Positions 1-7,370 are shown, counted from the first letter of the stretch. The stretch: DNA of 55,930 bases from Flavobacterium sp. UBA6135 (GCF_002428305.1 NZ_DIVJ01000015.1:1-55930), one strand, 5' to 3'. The notes: generated from the sequence alone by a model not told the origin. Numbers and translations: made by a program.

Positions 1-54
1 CCTGTCTGACCCGATTAGTGGCAAGACCTAAAATCTGCAAAAAAGAACTAAAGT

Positions 55-534
55 ATGAAATACATAATTTGCTTTTTAATCTACTTTTCAAGTTTTAATT
101 GTTTTTCTCAAATAAAAATTGAGTTAACAAAATCCACTGAAAATAATAAAGATTATATCTTCAAAAAAACCAGCGACAGCACTTATCTCAATGTTGGACA
201 CAAAGAAGACATGGGAGCTTGGTATGGATTCTACTTTGAGTTTAAGAAAAATATTCCCGATGGAAATTATCAAGTCTTTGTTAACAATAAAATACGAAGC
301 AATGGATTAATAAAAAACTCACAGAAAGAAGGATTTTGGAAGGAATATAATAATGATGGCGAGTTAACTGTAATTTACAAATTAAATAAAGGAATTCTTA
401 ACGGAAAATCTATTTGGAATTACAGAAACAAAAAAGTAAAACAAATAGCCAATTATAAAAAAGGAAAAGTTATTTGGTCAAAGTCTTATAATGAAGAGGG
501 AAAATTAATTTCGAAAACATATTTTTATGAATAA
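55..534 (+). CDS. Secreted MORN/YwqK-like repeat protein
   Basis: This encodes a 159-residue protein with an N-terminal signal peptide (hydrophobic residues 4-18, then FSQ). The rest holds degenerate MORN/YwqK-type repeats: short strands with Gly-x-x-x-x-G-x-W patterns such as KEGFWKEYNNDGEL (about 95-108) and a later KGKVIWSKSYNEEGKL segment. Such repeats are common in exported Bacteroidetes proteins of unknown role. The next gene starts inside this one (ATGAATAA overlap), so the two are probably translated together. I do not recognise a specific function, and the substrate or partner is unknown. Confidence 0.6.
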   Translation: MKYIICFLIYFSSFNCFSQIKIELTKSTENNKDYIFKKTSDSTYLNVGHKEDMGAWYGFYFEFKKNIPDGNYQVFVNNKIRSNGLIKNSQKEGFWKEYNNDGELTVIYKLNKGILNGKSIWNYRNKKVKQIANYKKGKVIWSKSYNEEGKLISKTYFYE

Positions 535-1210
535 CATCTATTTTCTATTTCTTGTTTTCCTGTTTTTATCTTGCAATTTAAAAGACGATAAAAAAGCAGT
601 AATTGTGGAAAAAACTAAAAAAGAAACTACAAAACCAACTTTACTCAAGATTCAGCAAAATGAAAATCAACTTAATGCAAAAAAAACAGATACTTTAGAT
701 ATTCCAATAGGCAAAATTAATGGATTTGAGTTAGTCTATGATTGCATAGGTTGTAGACAAACAGTATCTGAAGGCATAACAATTTATTATAAAAAAAATA
801 ATGCTAAAAAGGTACTTTTAAATTTACCGCTGGGTGATTATTATGTAGATGAAGTTTCAACTTTCAAAAATAAAAATGATTATTTTATTTATGTTGGCAC
901 AACCCATACTTATGGACATTCAAGAGGTTATCTGTATTATTTAAATACATTGAAAATGAAGACCTACGAAGTAAAGGTAGAAATAAATAAAAACTCAAAT
1001 GCTAGTAAACAACTAGACACTTTAGATGTTCATAAGTATTTTGAACTAACGAAAGATGAAAAAGATAATTTCGGAAGTGGAGCAACCTATCGGAGTAAAA
1101 CAACATATTATACTTATTATTGTACGTCCGGATATTATATTTCAAAAATTGGTGAAAATAAATTTAGTTTAATTTCTAAAAATAATCTTACTTGTGATCG
1201 GGAAAACTAA
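527..1210 (+). CDS. Putative lipoprotein of unknown function
   Basis: This encodes 227 residues. The N-terminus has a lipoprotein signal peptide with a plausible lipobox ending FLFLSC, so Cys16 would be lipidated. The mature part is Lys- and Asn-rich near its start. It later has a CIGC pair (about residues 74-77) and further cysteines near the C-terminus. The start ATG at 527 overlaps the stop of the upstream gene by 8 nt, which implies a two-gene transcription unit. I do not recognise a family. A periplasm-facing outer-membrane lipoprotein is the likely location. Confidence 0.6.
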   Translation: MNNIYFLFLVFLFLSCNLKDDKKAVIVEKTKKETTKPTLLKIQQNENQLNAKKTDTLDIPIGKINGFELVYDCIGCRQTVSEGITIYYKKNNAKKVLLNLPLGDYYVDEVSTFKNKNDYFIYVGTTHTYGHSRGYLYYLNTLKMKTYEVKVEINKNSNASKQLDTLDVHKYFELTKDEKDNFGSGATYRSKTTYYTYYCTSGYYISKIGENKFSLISKNNLTCDREN

Positions 1211-1272
1211 TTAAAAGTCCTGCCACTAATCGAGTAGACTGCCCTGCCAGAAACTGACAGGGAGAGCCTCTC

Positions 1273-1309
1273 ACACCACCGAGCATACGGGTCACGTACT
1301 CGGCGGTTC
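1273..1309 (-). ncRNA. Group II intron domain V
   Basis: Read on the minus strand, this is a 37-nt hairpin with arms ACCGCCGAGTAC and GTATGCTCGGTGGT around a short internal loop. It is followed by GTGAGAGG, as is typical for one class of bacterial group II introns. Domain V is the catalytic core of the ribozyme. The hairpin is intact in this copy, while the related copy at 5790-5876 has its apex replaced by unrelated sequence. The maturase reading frame would originally have ended inside this hairpin, at the TGA at 1292-1294. Confidence 0.8.
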
Positions 1310-1432
1310 GCAAAGAGATGGGTTGAGTTGAATGTAGATTTCCGTTAAGGATTCATATCCCTTCTGTTTCAAGCGTTTCAAGGTAATGGTTGTTCCTAAA
1401 ATGGGACTTTGAGCAATCGCCCAACCACCTTT
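1292..1432 (-). pseudogene. Detached C-terminal tail of the intron maturase
   Basis: On the minus strand this stretch reads KGGWAIAQSPILGTTITLKR and continues with LKQKGYESLTEIYIQLNP to a TGA inside domain V (46 residues). It is the expected end of this maturase family, directly following the SRTR where the main ORF leaves the family sequence. It has no start codon. The 49 nt between the two pieces (1433-1481) are not a multiple of three and contain the premature stop. Confidence 0.8.
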
Positions 1433-1445
1433 TACTCACGCTTTA

Positions 1446-2636
1446 TTATTGTTTTTTTGGTGTTCGTGAATGCAGAGCATTTCGAGTTCTGCTCCATGCA
1501 TAGGCGTGGTCTTGGTCAACCCCCAATCGAATCAGGTTTTTCCTTTTCCTTTCAGGTTTCTTCCAATCCTTCCAAATACAGTAACGGATGCGATTCCGTA
1601 GCCAACCATCGATATCTCGTAATTTTCCTATGATATTGGTTCCTCGAAAATAGTTTAACCATCCTTGTTGGATTTCCTTTATCTTGGTTATACGTTCTTC
1701 TAGTTTGGCTGGAGTGGTTTTTCGGGTAATGCTTTTGAGACGCATCTTTAGGTTTTTCCATGCCTTTTCGGCTACTACGAGTTGGTATTGATTCTTGCTT
1801 CCTTTATTGTAAACGGGCACAAATCCAAAGCCAAGTAACGTAAAGTTCGAAGGTTTTCTAATCCCACTCTTTTCCTTGTTGATGGTTAGTTTGAGCTTGT
1901 TCTTAAGGAACTTTTCAATCACTACGCTCGTAGCTTTTGCTTGATTGTGGCTTTTGCAGTAGATACTAAAATCATCAGCGTAACGAACGAATTTATGTCC
2001 TCTTCGGGTCATTTCTTTATCCAATTGATGGAGTAAGATGTTAGACAATAGTGGACTCAATGGGCTTCCTTGCGGAACGCCTTTTCTTCGTTTGCGTAGC
2101 TTTCCGTTGATTTTAATCGGTGCTCGAAGCCATTTGCGAATGAGTTGCATTGTGGTTTTGCATTTCACTTTTTGAAACACCAGATTCAACACTAAACAAT
2201 GGTCAACTTCATCAAAGAAGTTTTTCAGGTCAATATCCACAATGTGGTTCAGTCCTGAATGAATGTAGTCCCGTGCTTGTCCAACGGCTTGTCGGGCATT
2301 TTTGTTGGGTCTAAATCCAAAACTGCTGGGTTTGAATTCGGGTTCAAATAAAGGTGCGATGCTTTGTGAAACCGCTTGTTGCAACACTCTTTCGCTTGTT
2401 GTGGGAACGCCCAATAATCGGGTTTTTCCGTTTCCTTTGGGAATCTCGATTCCTAAAATGGGTTGAATTTGATAGTTTCCTTGTTTGATTTCTTCAATAA
2501 GTTGTAGTTTCTTTTCTGTAAACACCTTGCGGAGTTCACGTACAGAAACGCCATCAACACCCGCACTGCCTTTGTTGGCAATGACGTGTTCCAATGCTTT
2601 TTGGAGGTTGTAAGAATGTACTACTTTTTCAATCAT
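1446..2636 (-). CDS. ltrA: Group II intron reverse transcriptase/maturase, C-terminally truncated
   Basis: This encodes 396 residues. Reverse transcriptase motifs are clear: GFRPNKNA (palm), VDIDLKNFFDEVDH (catalytic Asp), KGVPQGSPLSPLLSNILL and FVRYADDFSIY (YADD). A maturase (X) domain follows, with GWLNYFRGTN and DIDGWLRNRIRYCIWKDWK. There is no HNH endonuclease domain. The protein splices and mobilises its host intron in this family. The normal C-terminal continuation after SRTR (a GGWAIAQSPIL-type segment) is missing here. A 49-nt segment at 1433-1481 shifts the frame and adds a stop, and the lost tail is still readable at 1292-1432. Activity is therefore uncertain. Confidence 0.9.
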   Translation of the reverse strand: MIEKVVHSYNLQKALEHVIANKGSAGVDGVSVRELRKVFTEKKLQLIEEIKQGNYQIQPILGIEIPKGNGKTRLLGVPTTSERVLQQAVSQSIAPLFEPEFKPSSFGFRPNKNARQAVGQARDYIHSGLNHIVDIDLKNFFDEVDHCLVLNLVFQKVKCKTTMQLIRKWLRAPIKINGKLRKRRKGVPQGSPLSPLLSNILLHQLDKEMTRRGHKFVRYADDFSIYCKSHNQAKATSVVIEKFLKNKLKLTINKEKSGIRKPSNFTLLGFGFVPVYNKGSKNQYQLVVAEKAWKNLKMRLKSITRKTTPAKLEERITKIKEIQQGWLNYFRGTNIIGKLRDIDGWLRNRIRYCIWKDWKKPERKRKNLIRLGVDQDHAYAWSRTRNALHSRTPKKQ

Positions 2637-3110
2637 TTTTGTTTAATCTGAACTTGTTTCAGATTCTTTGTTAACCTGTTTTCGTTAAGTAGGGCTATCT
2701 TTTGATTCCGTTACTTATTGAAAACCTCTTTACGTTCAGTCCTTCCTTGTTTGTGAGACCTATGCGGTATCTATTCGCACCTCGTTGCTTTCAAGTACTA
2801 TGACCTCTGCTGACTTCTCTTTCTAACCAACTCGTGGATTAAGAGACCTCCCCTGGTAACCGCTTTTTCCTTCCGTCTATTCCTGGTACATTTACATGAC
2901 AGTAATCTGATTTAGTAGCATGTTCAGAACACTGTTTTGGACTTCGTATTGCTGTGGATACTCATCCTTACTGCTATGCCTCTTATGTACTTTCTGTTCG
3001 TCAGTACAGACTTTTGCCGTTTGACTTCCTTCAGTGCATACCTCGCGGTAAACCACCTTGTCACGTACTAAACCTTCGAGACGTTACTCTCGCGGTTAAG
3101 GGACTCACAC

Positions 3111-3385
3111 CCTCTGGAAAAATAGCACCCCGAAAATTAGTTTTTGTAGTCGAAATTTGTATTTTTGAACTATTTGAAAAGCTTTCGGGGTGTGTCCTGC
3201 GGATGCAGGGCACACACAGCCGTTTTGCAAAAGCAGGGGTTTCGTGCTTCTATGACAGTGAAGTGCTAAGTTCAAGCCTTGTGCTTCTAATGAAATTTAG
3301 TGTTGAAAAATCTGCCTTCATCTAAAGGCAAAGCGTAATGCCTCACCCTAAAGGCGACACCAAAATATAAAAACGAAATAGAAGA
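3111..3385. other. Intergenic flank of the intron with strong hairpins
   Basis: This stretch has no convincing gene. It contains a perfect 10-bp inverted repeat, CACCCCGAAA (3126-3135) and TTTCGGGGTG (3183-3192). Next to it is a hairpin GTGTCCTGC-GGAT-GCAGGGCAC (about 3192-3213). The segment 3169-3216 matches 5961-6008 at 35 of 48 positions without gaps. It is therefore a repeated flank shared with the second intron relic. Confidence 0.6.
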
Positions 3386-4015
3386 ATGGAAAATTTTGAC
3401 CGCAAAAAACATTGGGAAAATATCTATCAGACAAAAGAATTGAAAGACGTAAGTTGGTTTCAACCGACGCCAGAGACTTCCTTGGCCTTCTTTAAACAGT
3501 TTCATGTGCCAACAACAGCAAAAATAATTGACATTGGCGGTGGCGACAGTTTTTTAGTTGACCATTTGCTCGACTTGGGCTATCAAGACCTTTCAGTTCT
3601 CGACATTTCAGCGGCTGCCATTGACAGAGCAAAACAACGACTTGGTTATAGAGCAAAAAACGTAAAATGGATAGTTGCAGACGCAGCAACATTCAAGCCG
3701 ACAGAGCAATATAACTTTTGGCACGACCGAGCCGCATTTCATTTTTTGACAGACGAAAAAGAAATTTCAAACTATTTGGAAACTGCCCAACAAAATATTA
3801 AGCCAACAGGTGTTCTAGTAATTGGTACATTTTCTGAATTAGGACCAAAAAAATGTAGCGGAATTGAAATCAAACAGTATTCGGAAACTACAATGACTGA
3901 ACGACTAAAAAACTTTTTTGAAAAAATAGAGTGTCTCACGGTAGACCACAAGACACCCTTTGACACTAATCAAAATTTTGTTTTTTGCAGTTTCAGGAAA
4001 ATACAAGTTAGTTGA
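3386..4015 (+). CDS. Class I SAM-dependent methyltransferase
   Basis: This encodes 209 residues. The Rossmann-type methyltransferase fold is marked by KIIDIGGGDSFLVDHLL (motif I, about residues 46-62), LSVLDIS (acidic end of strand 2) and KWIVADAATF (about 92-101). The sequence FWHDRAAFHFL (about 112-122) resembles the post-I region of TehB-like and thiol/thiopurine-type methyltransferases. It would transfer a methyl group from S-adenosylmethionine to an unidentified small acceptor in the cytoplasm. It is the first gene of a packed four-gene operon, with only 2 nt to the next ATG. The electron-transfer and sulfur-related neighbours hint at a thiol or chalcogen substrate, but this is inference. 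Confidence 0.82.
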   Translation: MENFDRKKHWENIYQTKELKDVSWFQPTPETSLAFFKQFHVPTTAKIIDIGGGDSFLVDHLLDLGYQDLSVLDISAAAIDRAKQRLGYRAKNVKWIVADAATFKPTEQYNFWHDRAAFHFLTDEKEISNYLETAQQNIKPTGVLVIGTFSELGPKKCSGIEIKQYSETTMTERLKNFFEKIECLTVDHKTPFDTNQNFVFCSFRKIQVS

Positions 4016-4017
4016 TC

Positions 4018-4497
4018 ATGAAGATTACCATTTACACATTTATCCTTCTTCTTTGTTTTGGATGCCATCAACAGACAGAACCTTCAAATTCAGAAGGAGC
4101 GTGGATTAAAGGAACGGAACAAGAAAAAATACAAACCATAGAAAAACAATTTCGGGGCTTTGACAATGCAATGGTTGAAACAGGTTATCGTTACCAAGAG
4201 TTGTATTGGGCAGGGCAAGACGAGAATTGGGAATATGCCGACTATCAATTAGAAAAAATCAAAATCGCAATTGAAAACGGGTTGGAACGAAGACCCAAAA
4301 GAGCAAAACCTGCCGAACACTTTTTGACTTCTATTTTGCCCGAAATGAAAAAAGCATTAGAAGAAAAAGACACTGTAGTTTTCAATAAAAACTTTCAAAC
4401 ATTGACTATCAACTGTAACAGTTGTCATGCAATGGAAAAAGTGCCTTTTTTCAGTGTTCAAATTCCAACAGTTAGACAATCACCAATTAGAAAATAA
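4018..4497 (+). CDS. Small c-type cytochrome-like lipoprotein
   Basis: This encodes 159 residues from the ATG at 4018; the longer frame opens at a TTG overlapping the upstream stop. A signal peptide ends in a lipobox (LLLCFGC). A single heme-binding CNSCH lies near the C-terminus (about residue 133), and the body before it is predicted helical. This is the layout of cytochrome c'-like four-helix proteins, where CxxCH comes late. A covalently bound heme in the periplasm and an electron-transfer or ligand-binding role are likely. The stop is 1 nt before the DoxX start. It might also be an uncharacterised heme lipoprotein outside the c' family. Confidence 0.7.
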   Translation: MKITIYTFILLLCFGCHQQTEPSNSEGAWIKGTEQEKIQTIEKQFRGFDNAMVETGYRYQELYWAGQDENWEYADYQLEKIKIAIENGLERRPKRAKPAEHFLTSILPEMKKALEEKDTVVFNKNFQTLTINCNSCHAMEKVPFFSVQIPTVRQSPIRK

Positions 4498-4498
4498 T

Positions 4499-4930
4499 AT
4501 GTTTCAGAAAATTATTCAAACAGACCATTCAAAAACTACAATCATAATCCGTTTGATTGTTGGAGCAGTATTTTTATCGGAAGGAATACAAAAGTTCTTG
4601 TTCCCTGCCATTCGTGGTGCAGGACGATTTGAAAAAATTGGTTTGCCTTTTCCTGAATTTTTAGGAAGTTTTGTAGGCACTTTTGAAATCCTTTGCGGAG
4701 CATTCATTTTACTTGGCTTATTTACACGCTTGGCAAGTATTCCGCTCATTGTCATTATGCTTGTTGCCATTGCCACCACAAAATCAGAAGTTTTAGCCGA
4801 CAAAGGATTTTGGGAAATGATGCACGGAAGCAGAACAGATTGGTCAATGCTATTAGGTAATGTTTTTCTACTCATTAAAGGCGGTGGCTATTGGTCACTT
4901 GATAATGAACTAAATAAAATCAAAAGTTAA
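4499..4930 (+). CDS. DoxX family membrane protein
   Basis: This encodes 143 residues from the ATG at 4499, and the longer frame upstream lies inside the cytochrome gene. Four hydrophobic segments are visible. The family pattern includes RLIVGAVFLSEGIQKF near the N-terminus, PEFLGSFVGTFEILCGAFIL in the middle and a WSMLLGNVFLLIKGGGYWSLD end. DoxX-type proteins are inner-membrane proteins linked to thiosulfate:quinone oxidation in archaea and to thiol redox balance in some bacteria. The stop codon directly abuts the ATG of the TauE-like gene. Confidence 0.85.
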   Translation: MFQKIIQTDHSKTTIIIRLIVGAVFLSEGIQKFLFPAIRGAGRFEKIGLPFPEFLGSFVGTFEILCGAFILLGLFTRLASIPLIVIMLVAIATTKSEVLADKGFWEMMHGSRTDWSMLLGNVFLLIKGGGYWSLDNELNKIKS

Positions 4931-5704
4931 ATGGAAATTGTAGTCATATCATTAGCGGCATTTGTAGTTGCCATTCTTACCTTCTTTTCAGGTTTTGGGC
5001 TTGGCACCATTTTGACACCTGTATTTATGATATTCTTTCCTGTGGAGTTAGCAATCGCTCTGACAGGAGTTGTTCATTTTTTCAATAACATTTTTAAACT
5101 GTTTTTAGTTGGCCGCAATGCAAACAAAGAAGTATTGATGCGTTTTGGTATTCCAGCAGTTATTGCTGCAATCATTGGCTCTTGGATTTTATTAAACATA
5201 ACCAACTTGCAACCTTTGTTTTCTTATGACGCATTCGGGAAGCATTTTGAAGTTTATCCTGTTAAATTTATCATTTCCATTTTGCTTATCATTTTTGCAA
5301 GTATTGACCTTATTCCCTATTTCAACACCTTGCAATTCGGAAAGGACAAACTGCCAATTGGCGGGGTATTAAGCGGATTTTTTGGTGGACTTTCCGGAAA
5401 TCAAGGTGCTTTAAGAAGTGCCTTTTTAATCAAAGCAGGACTTTCTAAAGAAGCATTTGTGGCAACAGCAGTTGTTGTTTCAACTTTTGTTGATTTCACA
5501 CGACTAAGTATTTATGCAACACGATTTACAAAATCGGGATTGACCGAAAACTTGACTTTGGTGATTTGTGCAACGCTTGCAGGAATTGCAGGAGCCTATA
5601 TAGGCAACAAACTTCTAAAGAAAGTGACCCTTAGATTTTTACAAGTAACGATAGCGATAATGCTGATACTCATTTCACTTGCATTGGGTGCAGGACTTAT
5701 ATAA
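4931..5704 (+). CDS. Sulfite exporter TauE/SafE family permease
   Basis: This encodes 257 residues with about eight membrane segments. Two family-typical repeats are present: FFSGFGLGTILTPVFMIFFP (about 18-37) and GGVLSGFFGGLSGNQGALRSAFLIKAGLS (about 139-167). The TauE/SafE (DUF81) family moves small sulfur-containing or organic anions across the inner membrane. It is the last gene of the operon starting at 3386, and translation starts directly after the DoxX stop (TAAATG). The anion is not known. The DoxX and cytochrome neighbours favour an oxidised sulfur compound. Confidence 0.85.
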   Translation: MEIVVISLAAFVVAILTFFSGFGLGTILTPVFMIFFPVELAIALTGVVHFFNNIFKLFLVGRNANKEVLMRFGIPAVIAAIIGSWILLNITNLQPLFSYDAFGKHFEVYPVKFIISILLIIFASIDLIPYFNTLQFGKDKLPIGGVLSGFFGGLSGNQGALRSAFLIKAGLSKEAFVATAVVVSTFVDFTRLSIYATRFTKSGLTENLTLVICATLAGIAGAYIGNKLLKKVTLRFLQVTIAIMLILISLALGAGLI

Positions 5705-5744
5705 TGAACAACAAACACTACAAAAAACAAGGGCGAAGGCAAAA

Positions 5745-5945
5745 GCTAGAAAACTGCCCTGCCATATACTAACAAGGAAAACCTCTCAAATCACCGAGTA
5801 CTTCGTTAAACTCAGCATAAACCAAGCGGATTATCCCGATAAAAATCGGGACAGGCTAAACTCGGCGGTTCGCAAAGAGATGGGTGGAGTTGAATGTAGA
5901 CTTCTGTTAATGAAACAAATCCCTTTTTTTTCAATAGCTTTATAA
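5745..5945 (-). mobile_element. Decayed 3' end of a second group II intron
   Basis: Read on the minus strand, the end of the stretch matches the 3' end of the intact intron. It has a maturase tail (FVSLTEVYIQLHPSLCEPP after one frameshift), the GCGAACCGCCGAG arm of domain V, and a GAGAGG plus ATGGCAGGGCAGT end. The apex of domain V is replaced by about 55 nt that include a palindrome CCCGATAAAAATCGGG (5839-5854). Everything upstream of the last ~25 maturase residues is missing. The tail differs in residues from the 1240-3110 copy, so it comes from a related intron rather than a recent duplicate. Confidence 0.78.
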
Positions 5946-5960
5946 CACAAGTATTTTTTT

Positions 5961-6008
5961 ACTATTTGAAAAACTTTTCAGATGCATTCTACGGATGCAA
6001 GTCAAACA
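5961..6008. repeat. Diverged copy of the intron flank
   Basis: This 48-nt stretch aligns without gaps to 3169-3216 (35 identical positions, starting with ACTATTTGAAAA). Most differences are G-to-A or C-to-T, as expected for decay toward A+T. It lies just beyond the intron relic, on the side where the 5' flank would be. It supports a former intron insertion in the same sequence context followed by internal deletion. Confidence 0.6.
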
Positions 6009-6041
6009 AACTACCAATGCCCTCTCCAAACTCCCTATTCC

Positions 6042-7370
6042 CTACTCCAAGCTCCCCACTTCTTTCTTGCCGTTTCCTTTCAATAAATAATAGCCAAGTA
6101 CACCCGCAACAGTAGAGGCCGCCAAAATACCGAGTTTGGCTTGTTTGATAAGTTGTTCGTCTTTGAATGCTAAATCGGTGATGAACACTGACATGGTAAA
6201 CCCGATAGCAGCAAGCAATCCCACACCCATGATCTTAGGCCAGTCAACGCCGTGAGGCAAATGGCAAATGCGCAACTTGACCATAATGAAAGTAAACAGG
6301 GTGATTCCTACCACTTTTCCAACGATGAGTCCGCTAACCACTCCCAAAGTCACTGAGCTCATGAGTTGTTGAAAGACATCAGAACCTAAAACAACACCGG
6401 CGTTGGCAAAGGCAAAAACGGGTAACACCACAAAACTTACAAAGCTATTAAAGCTGTGTTCCAAACGATGTAACGGCGGAGAAGCATCGTAGGTCAACAA
6501 GGTAATTTTTTCAATTTCTGAGCTGAGTCTACTTTTATTAAGTGGCATGGTATCGTGTTGATGTCCAATTTTAAAGGCCATCAATCTGATTTTTCTAAGA
6601 AAGAGTCCGGTGTGTACTTTACGATTGGCCGGTATTGTAAAGGCTACTACTACAGCAGCAATCGTGGCATGTACTCCTGAAAGCAATATGGCCAACCATA
6701 CCCCACCGATGCCAAAAAGAGCATAGTACAACGTGTTTCGTATTCCCAATATATTTCCTATGATTAGAAAAAGCATGAATGAGGCTCCTAAGTACAGGTT
6801 TTGAACAGCAATTTCCTCGGTATAAAACAGAGCAATGACCAGTATAGCTCCTATATCGTCAACAATAGCCACAGCTGTTAAAAATACTTTTAACGACAAG
6901 GGGACTTTGTCTCCAAGTAAGTACAATATCCCCAAAGCAAAAGCAATATCCGTTGCCATCGGAATACCCCAACCATTAGCACCGGGAGTACCATGATTGA
7001 TTAACGTATAGATTAATGCCGGAACCAGCATACCACCGAGGGCAGCAAAGGCTGGCAAAATAGAATCACGAAAAGAGGAAAGTTCACCTTCTAAAATTTC
7101 ACGTTTTAACTCTAATCCAACCAGAAAGAAAAACATGGACATGAGTCCGTCGTTAATCCAATGCAAAATGTTCTTTTTAATTTGGAAATTATGCACTCCA
7201 AAAGAAATATACTTATCTAAAAATGAAAAATAATAGCCGGATAAACTTGAATTTGCCACCACCATTGCCAACATAGCTGCGAGGAACAGAACAATTCCGA
7301 CGGATGTTTTTTTCTCAATAAAATTTTGGATGGGCTTCAGAAAAAAAAGATCTAATTTAGACTTTCTCAT
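6042..7370 (-). CDS. nhaA: Na+/H+ antiporter NhaA
   Basis: This encodes 442 residues from the ATG at 7370; a GTG two codons upstream is the alternative. NhaA hallmarks are present: the paired aspartates of the transport site in MATDIAFALGIL (about residues 139-150), VDDIGAILVIALFYT (about 170-184) and GFTMSVFITDLAF near the C-terminus. The inner-membrane protein exchanges Na+ or Li+ for protons and helps pH homeostasis. It is longer than E. coli NhaA, mainly by a central loop. The last five residues (VGSLE) are encoded by a G-rich GGGAGT-type sequence that recurs behind other genes here, so the C-terminus has probably been eroded or extended by a repeat. Confidence 0.94.
   Translation of the reverse strand: MRKSKLDLFFLKPIQNFIEKKTSVGIVLFLAAMLAMVVANSSLSGYYFSFLDKYISFGVHNFQIKKNILHWINDGLMSMFFFLVGLELKREILEGELSSFRDSILPAFAALGGMLVPALIYTLINHGTPGANGWGIPMATDIAFALGILYLLGDKVPLSLKVFLTAVAIVDDIGAILVIALFYTEEIAVQNLYLGASFMLFLIIGNILGIRNTLYYALFGIGGVWLAILLSGVHATIAAVVVAFTIPANRKVHTGLFLRKIRLMAFKIGHQHDTMPLNKSRLSSEIEKITLLTYDASPPLHRLEHSFNSFVSFVVLPVFAFANAGVVLGSDVFQQLMSSVTLGVVSGLIVGKVVGITLFTFIMVKLRICHLPHGVDWPKIMGVGLLAAIGFTMSVFITDLAFKDEQLIKQAKLGILAASTVAGVLGYYLLKGNGKKEVGSLE

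Larger units (their letters stand above)
12..1232. repeat. Imperfect inverted repeat bracketing two small secreted-protein genes
   Basis: The left arm at 12-27 reads CGATTAGTGGCAAGAC and the right arm at 1217-1232 is its reverse complement with one mismatch (15/16). A further GTCT lies outside each arm. The arms sit just outside the two-gene unit 55-1210, and the right arm directly abuts the group II intron 3' end. The pair could be ends of a small mobile cassette or the target motif of the intron. No transposase is present between the arms. Confidence 0.5.
1240..3110 (-). mobile_element. Group II intron with encoded maturase
   Basis: On the minus strand the element begins with GTGTGAGTCCC (3110 downward), matching the GUGYG 5' boundary of group II introns. 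It carries a reverse transcriptase ORF and ends with a domain V hairpin at about 1273-1309 (CCGAGTACGTGACCCG paired with GTATGCTCGG). A domain VI stem CCCTGTCAG/CTGGCAGGG follows at about 1242-1262. About 470 nt of ribozyme domains I-III precede the ORF (2637-3110), and the ORF occupies domain IV. The exact 3' splice position near 1233-1243 is inferred from where similarity to the relic at 5745 stops. The maturase is disrupted, so independent mobility is doubtful. Confidence 0.88.

Noticed and set aside
1446..2636. Reverse transcriptase considered as a retron or defence-associated RT
   Set aside because: It lies inside a ribozyme with a GTGTG start, domain V and domain VI, and it has a maturase X domain, so it is a group II intron protein.
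2954..3325. 123-codon plus-strand ORF in the intron 5' region
   Set aside because: It overlaps the ribozyme domain I-III region and the intron flank, has no family resemblance, and runs antisense to the intron.
3111..3385. Possible integron attC site in the hairpin-rich flank
   Set aside because: Hairpin arms do not show the conserved attC core (GTTRRRY), and no integrase is visible.
5679..5945. 88-codon ORF downstream of the TauE-like gene
   Set aside because: It is the antisense strand of the group II intron relic and starts inside the permease gene.
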